Assembly: GCA_020284085.1 (NCBI GenBank)
Contig: JACEVL010000090.1
Location: forward strand, 407,501-471,500
Direction: 5' to 3'
Origin: Aporrectodea caliginosa
Taxonomy: Eukaryota; Annelida; Clitellata; Crassiclitellata; Lumbricidae
DNA: 64,000 nucleotides
The notes below the pieces were generated by a model. It ran no database searches and had not been told where the DNA came from. It saw only the letters and a list, made by a program, of their open reading frames with translations. Within the stretch, counting starts at the first letter, position 1. Every line of letters starts with the position of its first letter. Shown here in pieces: positions 42,601 to 47,722 of this stretch. The position numbers were made by a program, and so were the translations under genes.

Positions 42601-44031
42601 TCAGTGTTCTGGTGTCGTTATCTAATCCGATATATAACGCAGGTGGGTAACGGATTGAAGCCAGGCTTTGTGTTTGAGGACCTGAAACATTTATAGCCAT
42701 ACTTCAAGCTGAAAGTATCTCATTACGCAGATAGTAGTATTAGGAAGAATATAATATGGGATCCAGAGTATTAAGAAGAATATAATATGGGGTCAATAGA
42801 ATAATGGTAACATTACTGGTTTGAAGAGCAGTGGGAAGCGGGATCGATTCCCGCTACCCTCCCATGGTTCCACTCAGCCTATCTTTCGCTAGATGGCGTT
42901 GGTGAAATAAAGAGTAGAATGTGATGGGCGCCCTGCATGGCAGCCGCATACAGTTATAATGGCCTCCTGTAATAACTTGTGATCATCTTTTGATAGTGAA
43001 TTGTTGCTCACACAATTTAAACTGACAAACTGAGAAACTTCGTTTGTCAGTTTGAAATAATAAAGAATATCATCAAGAAGTTTGTCAGTTTGAAATAATA
43101 AAAAGAATATCATCATCATTGTTATTGTTATAAAGTACTATGATGACTAAATATGCCCGAATGCAGCTACGTATAACACTAATGACCTCGGGTGAATTAT
43201 TACAATTATATCCATTATTATTTCCTTAGCCCTAGGTAAGTGTAATCCCAGATATAGAAAATTACGAACTTTAGTAGTGTTAGAAGAGGAAGTGGAAGAA
43301 TAAGAGGAAAAGTGAAGTAGAGGAAGTTAAAGAAAACTAATAAAATGCAAGTTAGTATTACACGTATGAAAAACAGCAAAACGTATCAACTAATTGAAAT
43401 GGCTTGTGAATTTAAATGGAAAGACAATATAAAATTCATTTAGTTTACCAAACGACAAGAGTCCTTTTCTGCTGATAACCGACTCTGGACAGATGGTCAC
43501 CGTAGGAAAGCGTAGAGATCGGTTGTAAGCCACTCGATAGTCGACAATGGTTGGATATGTCAGATAATAAGTTATACGATCGTAGATCTGGAAAACCATG
43601 AAACCTACTCCGAACAATAAAAGCATTGTCCACATAATCTTTCGAATAATGGAGCCAATTTTGTGTGTTGATGGTTTGACCAGGTAAGACAAACCCACAA
43701 TGGATACTTCTTCTGCAAAGATTTCCATCCGACGTCTCATGGCCATTCTCAGGATCTTGAGGAAACTCACTCTCTCATCATCCGTGATGGTTATATTCAT
43801 CTCCTCTCTTACTTCTTCCATGGCTTCAAGATTTTCTTCATCTGGATTGGTCTGGCATTCGTCAGTCACCGAATTTCTCTCGCAAATTCCAGAATTCGGT
43901 CTTGCATTGATCTGACGTTTGTCCGCCATTGACTCTTGGTGAATTTCTTGCTGTTTTGTGTCCTCTAGGTCAATCTGAGTTGGCGACATTTCGCCTTCCC
44001 GCATGTATTCGGGCGTGAAAGGATGACTCAT
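11603..44031 (-). CDS. DEG/ENaC (ASIC/FaNaC-like) cation channel subunit, spliced gene A
   Basis: Seven exon positions on the minus strand join in phase to 1617 nt (538 residues). The order matches the DEG/ENaC family: acidic N-terminus, TM1 (about residues 132-155), post-TM1 FPTVTIC motif (175-181), a finger region containing YGNC-TF, an H-D-P strand, LP-PYGDC, CKC, a cysteine-rich end, then PAYDI..DIGG and TM2. Members form trimeric sodium-selective or non-selective plasma-membrane channels gated by protons, peptides or mechanical force; which stimulus applies here cannot be told. Introns are large (up to about 15 kb) and loaded with transposons. Exons 3 and 4 each exist twice. Length is normal for the family. 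Two hallmark motifs are altered: the HG motif reads VG (112-113) and the G-x-S filter reads GGT (507-509). The gene model is mine, from splice sites and phase; transcript data would settle it. Confidence 0.88.
12049..13934 (-). other. Intron 6 of gene A
   Basis: Between exon 6 and exon 7. Contains a decayed non-LTR reverse transcriptase fragment (13425-13863) and otherwise AT-rich sequence. At 12400-12480 the minus strand resembles the intron upstream of exon 3 (GAGTATTTGAAATC), but without the exon. Confidence 0.7.
13425..13863 (-). mobile_element. Jockey-like LINE fragment (reverse transcriptase, after the catalytic YADD)
   Basis: Two frames: LLIPSSNIASVTLELDHISR (then WAADCKLKLNQQKTSEMII) and MVILGVTISDDLRFNNHIQR (then CSQARQSFYALRTLVAHGL). 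This is the post-YADD region of Jockey-type reverse transcriptases, related to 31668-32787. Frameshifted and truncated. Confidence 0.7.
13935..14064 (-). CDS. DEG/ENaC exon 6
   Basis: 130 nt, phase 0 to phase 1. The acceptor is AATTGTAG|CT and the donor GAAG|GTACGA (weak). It encodes LSMLPSPYGDCREGENYKYQ and, after KC, ends ICKCQTNQME. LP.PYGDC and the later C.C pair are the thumb-domain signature of DEG/ENaC channels. It runs into exon 7 as ..NQME-G-KKMC. Single copy in the window. Confidence 0.87.
14314..14412 (-). CDS. DEG/ENaC exon 5
   Basis: 99 nt, phase 0 to phase 0. The acceptor is CTCTTGTAG|GT and the donor AGAAAC|GTAAGT. It encodes 33 residues (315-347) beginning VALHDPYDQPVVPDLGF and ending SFSLRN. 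This matches the conserved ectodomain strand with .V.IHD...P......GF.V..G. It was found by reading the minus strand between exons 4 and 6. Single copy in the window. Confidence 0.87.
14413..15340. other. Intron 4 part without recognisable features
   Basis: AT-rich sequence between exon 5 and the transposon relics at 15345-16140. I see no exon-like frame with splice sites and no repeats beyond short runs. Confidence 0.5.
15345..15440. mobile_element. hAT-type terminal fragment
   Basis: CAAATGTCCAGCCCACGGGC, then TATTTCTGGCCCGCC and a second TCTGGCCCGTGGGCC, typical of hAT (Charlie-like) element ends with GGCCCG hairpins. No partner end found nearby. Confidence 0.4.
15590..16220 (-). mobile_element. 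Non-LTR retrotransposon 3' fragment
   Basis: Minus frames include TLVWSVVLYGSETWTMRKAD, then IRSLEMW, followed in another frame by ISWTERITNEEV and RARQRKWIGQTLRGDSLLRT. This is the region after the reverse transcriptase domain found in many animal LINEs. The 3' part shares GCCTCTTAGGCAGGTTCAA with the plus-strand relic at 45300-45800. Confidence 0.65.
16253..16365 (-). CDS. DEG/ENaC exon 4, cassette copy 1
   Basis: 113 nt, phase 1 to phase 0. It encodes VTANYMTTQPGANYGLRL (the V codon is completed from exon 3), then VLWVNQSDSQFVMSSAVGFK, and joins exon 5 as GFK|VALHDP, the usual family order. Reading frame and splice sites are clean. The donor GTAGAC is weak but identical in both copies. 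Open frames in other registers over this exon are shadows. Confidence 0.85.
16370..17610 (-). other. Intron between E3 and E4 of cassette copy 1
   Basis: AT-rich, shared in part with 31614-33665 (which also carries a LINE and a MITE). No other exon seen. Confidence 0.6.
17619..17706 (-). CDS. DEG/ENaC exon 3, cassette copy 1
   Basis: 88 nt with the same splice sites and phases as the copy at 33672-33759. Product: CTFGNQPCHSSDAIKE, then ITTSYGNCLTFNP. The three cysteines expected in this finger segment are present. It lies 1254 bp upstream (transcript sense) of its partner exon 4 at 16253-16365, as in the other unit once insertions are discounted. Confidence 0.86.
17904..18753 (+). mobile_element. 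LINE A, 5'-truncated, with (TC)n inside the coding region
   Basis: The frame 17942-18661 encodes the LINE A C-terminus (LRDLGATLDQDLSYSQHVNL, HAFVTSRVDNCSS, YMRDVLHWLPASQRISY, FSVVGPSTWNGLP). The 3' end GGAGCGCCTCTGAGTAG..GGGGCGCTATATAAAT runs into (GAAT)n. A (TC)n run at about 18105-18178 is in frame as Leu-Ser repeats. The unduplicated target is at about 33960 in unit 2. Confidence 0.9.
18830..19335 (-). mobile_element. Old LINE reverse transcriptase fragment (unit 1)
   Basis: Read on the minus strand with frameshifts: YWNPNLKYDMEKPEKVQRRA, then TKMIWGYKDLRYEERSKRPG, later ATRGHKLKKPKAILGHKFFS. This is the C-terminal region of a CR1-type reverse transcriptase. It also occurs at 34020-34515, so it predates the intragenic duplication. 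Confidence 0.65.
19394..19997 (-). mobile_element. LINE B (L2/CR1-like), 5'-truncated
   Basis: Minus frames give LNVAARLIARLPRFSHISSF, MSEYLHWLPLIARIRFKILF and, after a frameshift, LGLAPRYLCDSIRRPLSAAS and SVGPMLWNDLPSTIRS. The 3' end is GTGAGAAGCGCTTTATAAAT followed by (ACAAT)n. It interrupts the sequence that is continuous at about 34575-34590. Confidence 0.88.
20000..20042 (-). pseudogene. Broken third copy of DEG/ENaC exon 3 (unit 1)
   Basis: The minus strand carries an exon 3-like stretch (GIST.PCHSSDAIKQI) with the first codons deleted, so the CTFGN start is lost, and the 3' half is missing. The end nearest 19998 is cut by the LINE B insertion (19394-19997). The same relic without the LINE is at 34582-34625, so it predates the unit duplication. 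Confidence 0.6.
20200..20735. mobile_element. Foldback element with arms of AAAAATGTCGCGGATA repeats
   Basis: Left arm 20203-20335 is built of AAAATGTCGCGG(A/T)-type 15-18 bp units; right arm 20527-20735 has the same units inverted (TTTTTATCCGCGACAT). The outermost units (AAAATGTCGCGAAGAAAATG) match in both arms. The 190-bp loop has an internal partial direct repeat ending CAAGACGCGA. No coding content and no clear target duplication. Confidence 0.8.
21145..21468. mobile_element. hAT-type MITE, 8-bp target duplication GATGGACG
   Basis: Ends CATAGGCGGAGACTTGG and, inverted, CAGGGGCGGAGACTTAGG. Target duplication GATGGACG at 21137-21144 and 21469-21476. The interior is GC-rich with a repeated GGGGAGGGGTTTGGGGAGG. 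It inserted 12 bp before the ATG of the decayed gene at 21480. Confidence 0.85.
21480..23217 (+). pseudogene. Decayed gene of a repetitive hAT-like transposase family
   Basis: From ATG 21480 one frame reads MDARVVHKFIAPEHEERYRA.., with an in-frame TAA and TGA near 21612 and 21642, then is open to about 22620: IHWDGKIMPDLTG, VDRLPIMVSGKDVTKLLAIP, MCFDTTASNTG, LACRHHVSEIVLEKVF, HRARWMARALYAIKMWLF. After frame changes come SRHLWYLSETLVNLSLFDDS and MVYSMRNN. These motifs recur in a multi-copy invertebrate family; the conserved Asp in CFDTTASN and RARWM fit an RNase H-like transposase core, which is an inference. Two stops and later shifts make it inactive. Confidence 0.7.
23490..24890. repeat. 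(ATC)n/(CATCATC)n array, about 1.4 kb, split by a SINE
   Basis: Variants of CATCATCATC with CATC, CGTC and ATTATC interruptions, 23490-24093 and 24321-24890, with the SINE1 copy between. Long Ile-, Ser- or His-rich frames are artefacts. Confidence 0.95.
24094..24320 (-). mobile_element. SINE1, tRNA-derived, tail shared with LINE A
   Basis: The minus strand has GGAGGGTTGCGGGTTCGAAT (B box), then CAAGTCCTTCACTCGCAATT, GTGAAACTCCGATTCAGTG and the tail GGGAGCGCCTCTGAGTAG..CTTGAAGGGGCGCTATATAAAT followed by (GAAT)n. The last 60 bp are the LINE A 3' end. It lies inside the (ATC)n array. Confidence 0.88.
24900..26040. other. Intron sequence, AT-rich, no gene seen
   Basis: At 25270-25410 a run of AATTGTAATTGCAATT variants forms a low-complexity, self-complementary patch. 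Around 25790-25890 short similar phrases with CTCTACGTCA recur. No frame with recognisable protein content. Confidence 0.5.
26060..26390. repeat. Tandem pair of about 163-bp units with GGCAGCCATTTT..AAAATGGC
   Basis: Each unit runs GGCAGCCATTTTNCAAAATGGC, ATATCTCAGC, TTGGTGTCTA-ACAT, GATTCCAATAGAA. The theme resembles the repeats of 35011-36851, but the sequences are not the same. Confidence 0.75.
26708..27729. repeat. Inverted array of the motif TCCACTCCGTTAC / GTAACGGAGTGGA
   Basis: TCCACTCCGTTA(C) at 26708, 26882, 27075 and 27115, then the complement (G)TAACGGAGT at 27158, 27174, 27330, 27522 and 27716. The orientation flips near 27140. The sequence between motifs is AT-rich and unlike. 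A further GGTAACGGAGT is at 31221. No frame. Confidence 0.75.
28115..30640 (-). pseudogene. Decayed multi-copy invertebrate gene, interrupted by LINE A
   Basis: From the 5' side: NPFIDDSDDLLVLDTRDLAD, GQKQYDTFVKERL, LPLFSRP, then SLYSRLCIFCQTREGDLDEF, PPSLANMGKLRLGTKSD; LINE A follows; beyond it DGAVIVYNV, then VLVPCTQEEADKRIFLQVSD, VMICTVDADVLVLAIAAVQQ, KLWVGFASGKIFRYLPIHEM, and finally VNEARKQLLEPTARDAYQ with HVWAQMF. These are the ordered motifs of a repetitive family (EEAD.R, TVD.DV, W..FG.GK) common in invertebrate predicted proteomes. Its function is unknown to me; the repetitiveness suggests a mobile origin. Frames are broken. Confidence 0.7.
29104..30060 (-). mobile_element. LINE A, 5'-truncated, inside the decayed gene
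   Basis: The minus frame covers MTSEVIGAWMSSNRLRLNPG, KTQFIWAGTRGQL, HAFICTRVDYGNAVYAGL, HWLPMQKRIEFKIL, FAVVGPSFWNRLPSNLR. The 3' end GGGAGCGCCTCTGAGGAGTA..GTGGCGCTATATAAAT is followed by (TACGAT)n, a different tail repeat from other copies. The host gene frame enters the LINE frame without a stop, giving a chimeric 394-codon frame. Confidence 0.85.
30755..30985 (-). mobile_element. SINE2, tRNA-derived
   Basis: The minus strand has TGACGTGAAGAGCAGAATAT, GCGCGATCGATACCCGCTAC, CTCCCAAAGGTTGACTCAGT, TAGGTGGCGTTG, GATGGGTGCCTGGCAAGGCT, matching 10335-10553 and 42800-43000. Confidence 0.7.
31501..31613 (-). CDS. DEG/ENaC exon 4, cassette copy 2
   Basis: 113 nt. The acceptor is AAATTTAAG|TT and the donor AAG|GTAGAC, phase 1 to phase 0. 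It encodes TTNYITTQPGANYGLRF, then VLWVNQSDCYATMSPAVGFK, matching the G..YGL.L.L...........GFK segment before the HD strand. Compared with the copy at 16253-16365 the strongest change is SDCYATMSP against SDSQFVMSS, which adds an extracellular cysteine. A Jockey-like LINE (31668-32787) has landed about 50 bp upstream of the acceptor in transcript sense. Confidence 0.82.
31668..32787 (-). mobile_element. Jockey-like LINE fragment with YADD
   Basis: Minus frames show SLDFPKAFDTV (RT motif A), VYNWVLALLLNRVHCTKF, IFKYADDCYLVTPASNVATT (catalytic YADD) and, at the end, RVLWLMVSL, YSSPSWWGFTTVGERERMTA, LHELLPPIHETGYSLRPRSH, FITRMLYN. The tail is (ACTT)n-like. Frameshifted. The empty target is at about 16410-16420 in unit 1, so it inserted after the unit duplication. 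Confidence 0.85.
32933..33342. mobile_element. MITE, 410 bp, TIR GGGGTC..TTAATTATGTC
   Basis: Left end GGGGTCATTCATTAATTATG, right end inverted GGGGTCGTAAATTAATTATG, each followed by TC(A/T)ACAAA. The interior has two GTTGTTGACAAGGGG-like repeats. Unit 1 lacks it (CCTAAGCTTTCCAAC at about 16555). The target duplication is short and ambiguous; superfamily not assigned. Confidence 0.82.
33672..33759 (-). CDS. DEG/ENaC exon 3, cassette copy 2
   Basis: 88 nt, phase 0 to phase 1. The acceptor is ATATTTCAG|TG and the donor CCAG|GTAAGC. The product is CTFGNQPCRSSDAIKQ followed by a TSYGNCLSF stretch, the finger-domain segment C.F....C...TSYGNC.TF of DEG/ENaC channels. It differs from the copy at 17619-17706 at three residues (R/H, Q/E, S/T) and both splice sites are intact. 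It lies in the same duplicated unit as the exon 4 copy at 31501-31613. It is nearer to exon 2, so it is the first exon 3 met by the transcript. Confidence 0.84.
34020..34515 (-). mobile_element. Old LINE reverse transcriptase fragment (unit 2)
   Basis: Counterpart of 18830-19335 with independent small indels. Same position relative to exon 3. Confidence 0.65.
34582..34625 (-). pseudogene. Broken third copy of DEG/ENaC exon 3 (unit 2)
   Basis: Same relic as at 20000-20042, here uninterrupted. A deletion of about ten bases removes the acceptor AG and the first cysteine codon, and homology stops after the TS codons. The flanking sequence (to about 34790) also resembles the intron next to exon 3. 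It shows an older, failed duplication inside the repeated unit. Confidence 0.6.
35011..36851. mobile_element. piggyBac-like element with TTAA target and internal repeat arrays
   Basis: TTAA at 35007-35010 and 36852-36855. Ends CCTTCGCAGGAC and its inverse; second inner inverted match GAGAGGGG(T/C)AATT..TTACC. Between them lie about seven forward units of 150-165 bp (35060-36140) and about three inverted ones (36110-36540), each with AAGATGGCGGCC, ATATCTCAGCTCATAGGTAA, TGTCGAAT..AATATTTTC and AAGGTCAAGGAATCGATTT. No transposase core recognised. Placement in piggyBac rests on TTAA and the TIR form. Confidence 0.75.
36990..37350 (+). mobile_element. Jockey-like LINE, 5' portion (outer element of a nest)
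   Basis: The frame from 37028 includes SDVFYTLDRFHCPAKGLD and TSYRPISVVPTLSRLLERLI, the start of a Jockey-type reverse transcriptase (YRPIS..P..SR..ER). It stops at the 3' end of LINE B; the continuation is at 40258. Confidence 0.75.
38015..38260. repeat. 15-bp minisatellite TGATGTGCTCTCAGG, about 16 units, inside LINE B coding
   Basis: Nearly perfect 15-bp units with one T for C variant and one AGG insertion. On the minus strand the unit keeps the LINE frame for most of its length (repeated EHITS/RAHHL depending on register). It grew from the LINE codons for SEHIT. Confidence 0.95.
39020..40117. mobile_element. piggyBac-like MITE (TTAA target) inside LINE B
   Basis: TTAA at 39016-39019 and 40118-40121. 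Ends CACTAGAAGCACCGA and inverted CACTAGAAGTACCGA; next to the left tip is GGGGTCAATCTGACCCC, an inner hairpin, and to the right GGGGTCAAAATGAACCC. Removing the element with one TTAA brings the LINE B frame (..FPF then IKKPNLDP) back in register, which confirms the borders. Confidence 0.9.
39310..39945. repeat. 20-bp minisatellite GGAGATCTGGTGAGAGGATA inside the MITE
   Basis: About 30 imperfect units of 18-20 bp (variants GAAGATCTGGTCAGAGGA, AGATCTGGCGAGAG). No open frame of interest. Confidence 0.93.
40258..40901 (+). mobile_element. Jockey-like LINE, continuation after LINE B, with internal tandem duplication
   Basis: Encodes PMFPFLDSLGDQFAFRPTGS, TTAASIALLQNITSLLETNQ, VIILTDLSKSFDTVCHSSLA (RT motif A). 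The stretch 40262-40540 is repeated without visible change at 40546-40824. After the second copy the RT homology fades. Confidence 0.8.
41190..41395. repeat. Second copy of the Jockey/LINE B junction
   Basis: Matches about 37305-37500: ACATTATCGAGACTRCTGG, GCGATTAATTGTTCG, then the LINE B end TAACTATAGATTTATAAAGC and GCGAAAAGTGGTCTTAAGAC. Homology stops near 41390. It records a duplication of the already nested sequence. Confidence 0.85.
41400..42480. other. Intron 2 part, no further features seen
   Basis: Between the LINE remnants and exon 2. No frame or repeat that I can support. Confidence 0.5.
42524..42681 (-). CDS. DEG/ENaC exon 2
   Basis: 158 nt. The acceptor TTTCAG|GT begins in phase 1, matching the exon 1 donor, and the exon ends in phase 0 at GAG|GTAAGA. 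It encodes residues 195-247 of the ectodomain. The last residues, GIEDWMLE, run into the exon 3 CTFGNQPC and together give the family pattern G..ED.LL.C.F.G..C. No stop codon and no frameshift are seen. Only one copy exists in the window. Confidence 0.85.
42800..43000 (+). mobile_element. SINE2, tRNA-derived, inside intron 1
   Basis: AATGGTAACATTACTGG (A-box part), GCGGGATCGATTCCCGCTAC (B-box stem), TAGATGGCGTTGG, GATGGGCGCCCTGCATGGCA, TAATAACTTGTGATCATC. Sense orientation on the plus strand. After it, TTTGTCAGTTTGAAATAATA is repeated (43041 and 43082). Confidence 0.72.
43449..44031 (-). CDS. DEG/ENaC exon 1: N-terminus, TM1, post-TM1 motif
   Basis: 583 nt, 194 codons plus one base, ending at donor G|GTAAAC (phase 1). 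I start at the ATG at 44031, which has A at -3. The frame stays open upstream to a TGA just before 44130, but no ATG lies there, and a TATA box overlaps that part. The first 100 residues are polar and acidic with no recognisable domain. Residues 104-117 (IFAEEVSIVGLSYL) match the gating segment that normally contains His-Gly; here the His is Val. TM1 is the hydrophobic run IMWTMLLLFGVGFMVFQIY. RFPTVTIC is the family signature after TM1. NRS at 170-172 is a possible N-glycosylation site. Confidence 0.88.
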
Positions 44032-44084
44032 CTTCAAGTTTGTCAACTGATCCAACGAAAAGCTTCTGCTCACCAGTGTGTTAA

Positions 44085-44121
44085 AGAACGCAGCGATGCG
44101 GCCTAGCAATGGGATTTTATA
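44085..44121 (-). promoter_or_regulatory. Probable core promoter of gene A (TATA box)
   Basis: The minus strand reads TATAAAAT at 44121-44114. Transcription would then start near 44090-44085, leaving a 5' UTR of about 55 nt before the ATG at 44031. The box lies in what would otherwise be an open extension of exon 1 lacking an ATG, which supports the shorter start. Inferred only from position and motif. Confidence 0.45.
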
Positions 44122-44399
44122 CGTTGCCAATCAAGCCTGAAGCGGACTCAGTCAAGCAAGAGCTCAATAGCCAATGCCATAAACTTTAATTGCAGCCCTA
44201 GTCTATGGTACGGAAGACAGGAGCTGTCAAATTGCGTTTTGTAGTTTCTTTATTCGCAATAGTTCCGCTTAAACACATGCAAATTTGTAATTATTTTTCT
44301 CATTTTCAAGATGAAGTACCTATTACACTGAGTTAAACCCTAATTTGAACAGACCTGTCACGACATTGATAGTTTAATGTCATTTTGCAATTTAGATTA

Positions 44400-44760
44400 T
44401 TTATCAACTTATTCAATAATTCTTAATCAAAATGTCAGATCTGAATTTGAATAGTAATTACTTTCATAGTTTGTCTGATAGTTACTACCAACTAAACAAC
44501 TCTTAGAATGTTCCTGCTCTTCACTTTGGTCTGTAACAGTGAAGTTCGCATTAATTGATTTGGGATCTATATTACCTTCGGATATTAGTAACAATGATAC
44601 GTTTGTATTTTTGAGCATGGATGCGATAATAAAATATTTTGACATGTTTTGCTTGCAACTCAATGGTTCAGTTTTCTGAATTTTCATTGGGGAGTTCTCG
44701 ATTTGAGACCACGTTTAAAATTCTAAAGAGTCAACTACAATGCGTTCATTAATGATTATC
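44400..44760. repeat. Direct repeat upstream of gene A, first copy
   Basis: Closely matches 45805-46135: the stretch from AATTCTTAATCA through TCATTAATGATTAT, with small indels. The copies are about 1.4 kb apart, separated by AT-rich sequence with A-rich ACGGAAAA motifs and a decayed LINE end. They lie 300 bp upstream of the TATA box. Confidence 0.8.
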
Positions 44761-45289
44761 ATAGTTGTTAAAAACGGCAAAATCAAAATAAAAAACGGAA
44801 AAAAGTCGTTTTATTGAAAATAATAAAACACGGAAAAAACGAGAAAAAAACGGAAAAGAAAATAATTTGACTTTGCTACATCTTTTACTGCATTTTAAAA
44901 TTAAAAACCTTGTTTACACAATTTAATTTTAATCAGCAAATAACATAACTTTATTAGTAAACAACAAGTAACAGTAGGCCTAATCTGCAACAATTATTTT
45001 CTTTTTCATAAGTTTGGTTTAAAAAGAAATTGAGAACTAGAAAAATATTGAAATCTTTTCAAATTTAAATTGTATACATAAGTCCACATAAATCCATGCT
45101 GACATACATGAAAACTTTAACATAGTGTAATTAAACAAAGGTATTGAAGTATAAGTAAAGGAAAAGAAACTGTCAGTTTATCAGTCAATCAGACATTATA
45201 GGAAAAAAGATTTAGAGCATTTGTGGATAACTTAAAAATATTCTGCTTATACATTTTATGAGTACTGTGCTCCAACATGAGGTTTAAAA

Positions 45290-45800
45290 GTCAAGGATAG
45301 CAATATTTGAAAGTACGGAGACAACATCTCAATCAGAAGAGATACTGAAAGGAAGAACTAAACAGGCATCTATAGATTTTATAAAGACACTATTGGAAAA
45401 AAACGTACTGTGCTGTTTATCGGAGACAATGATGACAAAGATTAAGTAGATATAACGTAAATTACGATGATGAATTCCTTGAAAGCATGTTATTAGAAGG
45501 ATGGAAAAAATCAATTGGACAGAATTTATAAAAATTAGTCTTGTAAATAGAAGAAAGAGGCAGTAAATAAATAGAACTGGGTAGGAAACATTTAAAAATT
45601 AAGAGGAGACTCACGTACTAAGAACGGACATGGAAGGAAAAAGCACAGGCAGGAAATAAAAAACCAAACAGATGATGCTTTTTGATGAAAACAAACGGCT
45701 ACAGGAAACTAAAATGAATAAAACGTTTTGAGAGAAGTGGCGACGTCGGATTATTGAACCTGCCTAAGAGGCAGAGAACCATCTAGAAGAAGATGCTCTG
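45290..45800 (+). mobile_element. Decayed non-LTR retrotransposon 3' fragment
   Basis: Plus-strand counterpart of 15590-16220: GGAGACTCACGTACTAAGAACGG-like phrase, GGAAGGAAAAAGCACAGGCA, and the end GAACCTGCCTAAGAGGCAGA. Frames are destroyed. It lies between the direct repeats 44400-44760 and 45805-46135. Confidence 0.5.
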
Positions 45801-45804
45801 AATA

Positions 45805-46135
45805 ATTCTTAATCAGATGTCAGGCCTGAATCTGAATAGTAATTACTTTCATAGTTTGTCTAATAGTTACTACCAACTAAACAACTCTTAGAATGTTCCT
45901 GCTCTTCACTTTGGTCTGTTACTGAATCATTAAAATTTGGGATCTATATTACCTTCGGATATAGTAACAATGATACGTTTGTTTTTGAGCATGGATGCGA
46001 TAATAAAATATTTTGACATGTTTTGCTTGCAACTCAATGGTTCAGTTGCCTGATTTTTCATTGGGGAGTTCTCGATTTGAGACCACGTTTAAAATTCTAA
46101 AGAGTCAACTACAATGCGTTCATTAATGATTATTC
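45805..46135. repeat. Direct repeat upstream of gene A, second copy
   Basis: Second copy of 44400-44760, with a few short deletions, for example in the part corresponding to 44530-44600. Confidence 0.8.
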
Positions 46136-46139
46136 ATTA

Positions 46140-47455
46140 GAAGGATGTTTAGCCTATTATTAGAAGGGATGCTGTGAGTAATTCAAGTTTGAATTAGCAC
46201 AAAGTAAGTCTTCCGTACCCAAGTTTGCTTCTGTTGCACCAATTGCACGTAGGCATTTTTAATAAATTGGAAATGGGAAGTTAGCATTTAACAGTTAAAA
46301 TTCAATCATCAGTGAGTAACTAGACTGGAATTAAACGAAGCACACGCAGAGTGATCTATCCATTGCCAAAGATAGGATCAATACATTTAATGGGACGACG
46401 TCTGTTGAGACAATGAAATATAAGTTGTAAACTTTATGAGCAGAACGAACGTTTATATTGTCAAAGTGGTCGCGAGGTAATATTACCCCGTTCCCGAATG
46501 AGCCATTCTGTTCAATCGTGGGTTTGTTCTGCCAGGTTAGAAACACCGGTGAAAACGATCTCTTACCAGGTGCAATATAACTTTTAACTGGCAATATAGC
46601 ATTGAAGTGCAGTGCTATTTGACAAGGCGAGAAGTGTTGTAGAGTGATGGAAAACTATGTGGTCTTGCCATATATCAGCATGGCATCAATTGATAAAGTC
46701 GTTTTCTTCTTACAAAATATTAAACATCCATATTATAGGACGCGGAATATTCCACCCAAAGGCTAGATGTCATTCCAAACTCAGACCGCGACTACATTAC
46801 TCTGTTTTACCAAATAAGGACAAAAGAAATTTCATGCATAGGGTTCTATACAAACACATATAACTATTTCTCTACCCTTTGAAACAAACCGGTCTATATC
46901 AAACTCACAATTTCTATCTTCCTTACGGCATGACTGTAGAGTGTACCCAGTTGAGATCTGTCAACCGGTTTAATGAATATACGAAAATTATTATTAGTAT
47001 TAACACTGATTAGTTGACATTTTCTTCGTAATTGGGCAACAAATAGACACGGGCGGTTACTTCTGATATGTGCTCCCTCTCTTCGGACTACACCTGGCCT
47101 CCATGTTAGCCCAGAACAGAGAACATAAAACAGTGGCAATACATTGAAGCTGAGTCCTTGTCAAAATGAACATCGATCCAATTTGAGTGCACTTAGGTTC
47201 TGTGGTCATGCACCAAGTATCGCTGAGAGGATTTCATTTACGATGTGCTCCATAAATGAACATTTGGCATTTGCAGCCGCATTAAAACAATGGCCAGTTT
47301 GGCTTCAAGATTTTATTGCTTTGAACCTATTGTGGCTTCAAGATGCCAGTTTTCAGTTAGAAGTTTGAACCTAGTGCAGGTTTAATGGGTGTATCATTCA
47401 CATAAAAGTATAAATTTTAATCCATGTACCACTGTAGGTTTTAATTACTGTACAA
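46140..47455. other. Upstream flank, no gene recognised
   Basis: Several open frames under 90 codons exist on both strands but none has recognisable content, repeats or splice context. Confidence 0.45.
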
Positions 47456-47462
47456 TGGATGA

Positions 47463-47722
47463 ATTAATTTCACTTCAACCATGCATGACGTCGATTTCTA
47501 ATAGTATATTTGAGATATAAATATATTTAGGAATATAATATAATATTATATATATATAATTACATATAATTATATATTTATTCTAATGTCATATTTATAT
47601 GTGCATGTTTATGCATGGGTAACATAATATTTAATATATTTAAATAAATATGCATATGTACATAATATTACATATATGGCATTAGAAATCGACGATCAGT
47701 ATGGTTGAAGTGAATTATTTGT
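47463..47722. mobile_element. AT-rich inverted-repeat element (hairpin MITE)
   Basis: A roughly 40-bp arm (AATTTCACTTCAACCATGCA..TCGATTTCTAAT, 47463-47504) recurs inverted at 47681-47722. The 175-bp centre is almost only A and T with TATATAATT palindromes. No coding content. Confidence 0.75.

Noticed and set aside
44032..44130. Longer N-terminus of exon 1 starting at 44130
   Set aside because: The codon there is TTG, preceded by TGA, and a TATA box overlaps the segment; the ATG at 44031 has a better context.
46331..46594. 87-codon minus frame upstream of gene A
   Set aside because: No recognisable protein content and no homologous counterpart in the window.
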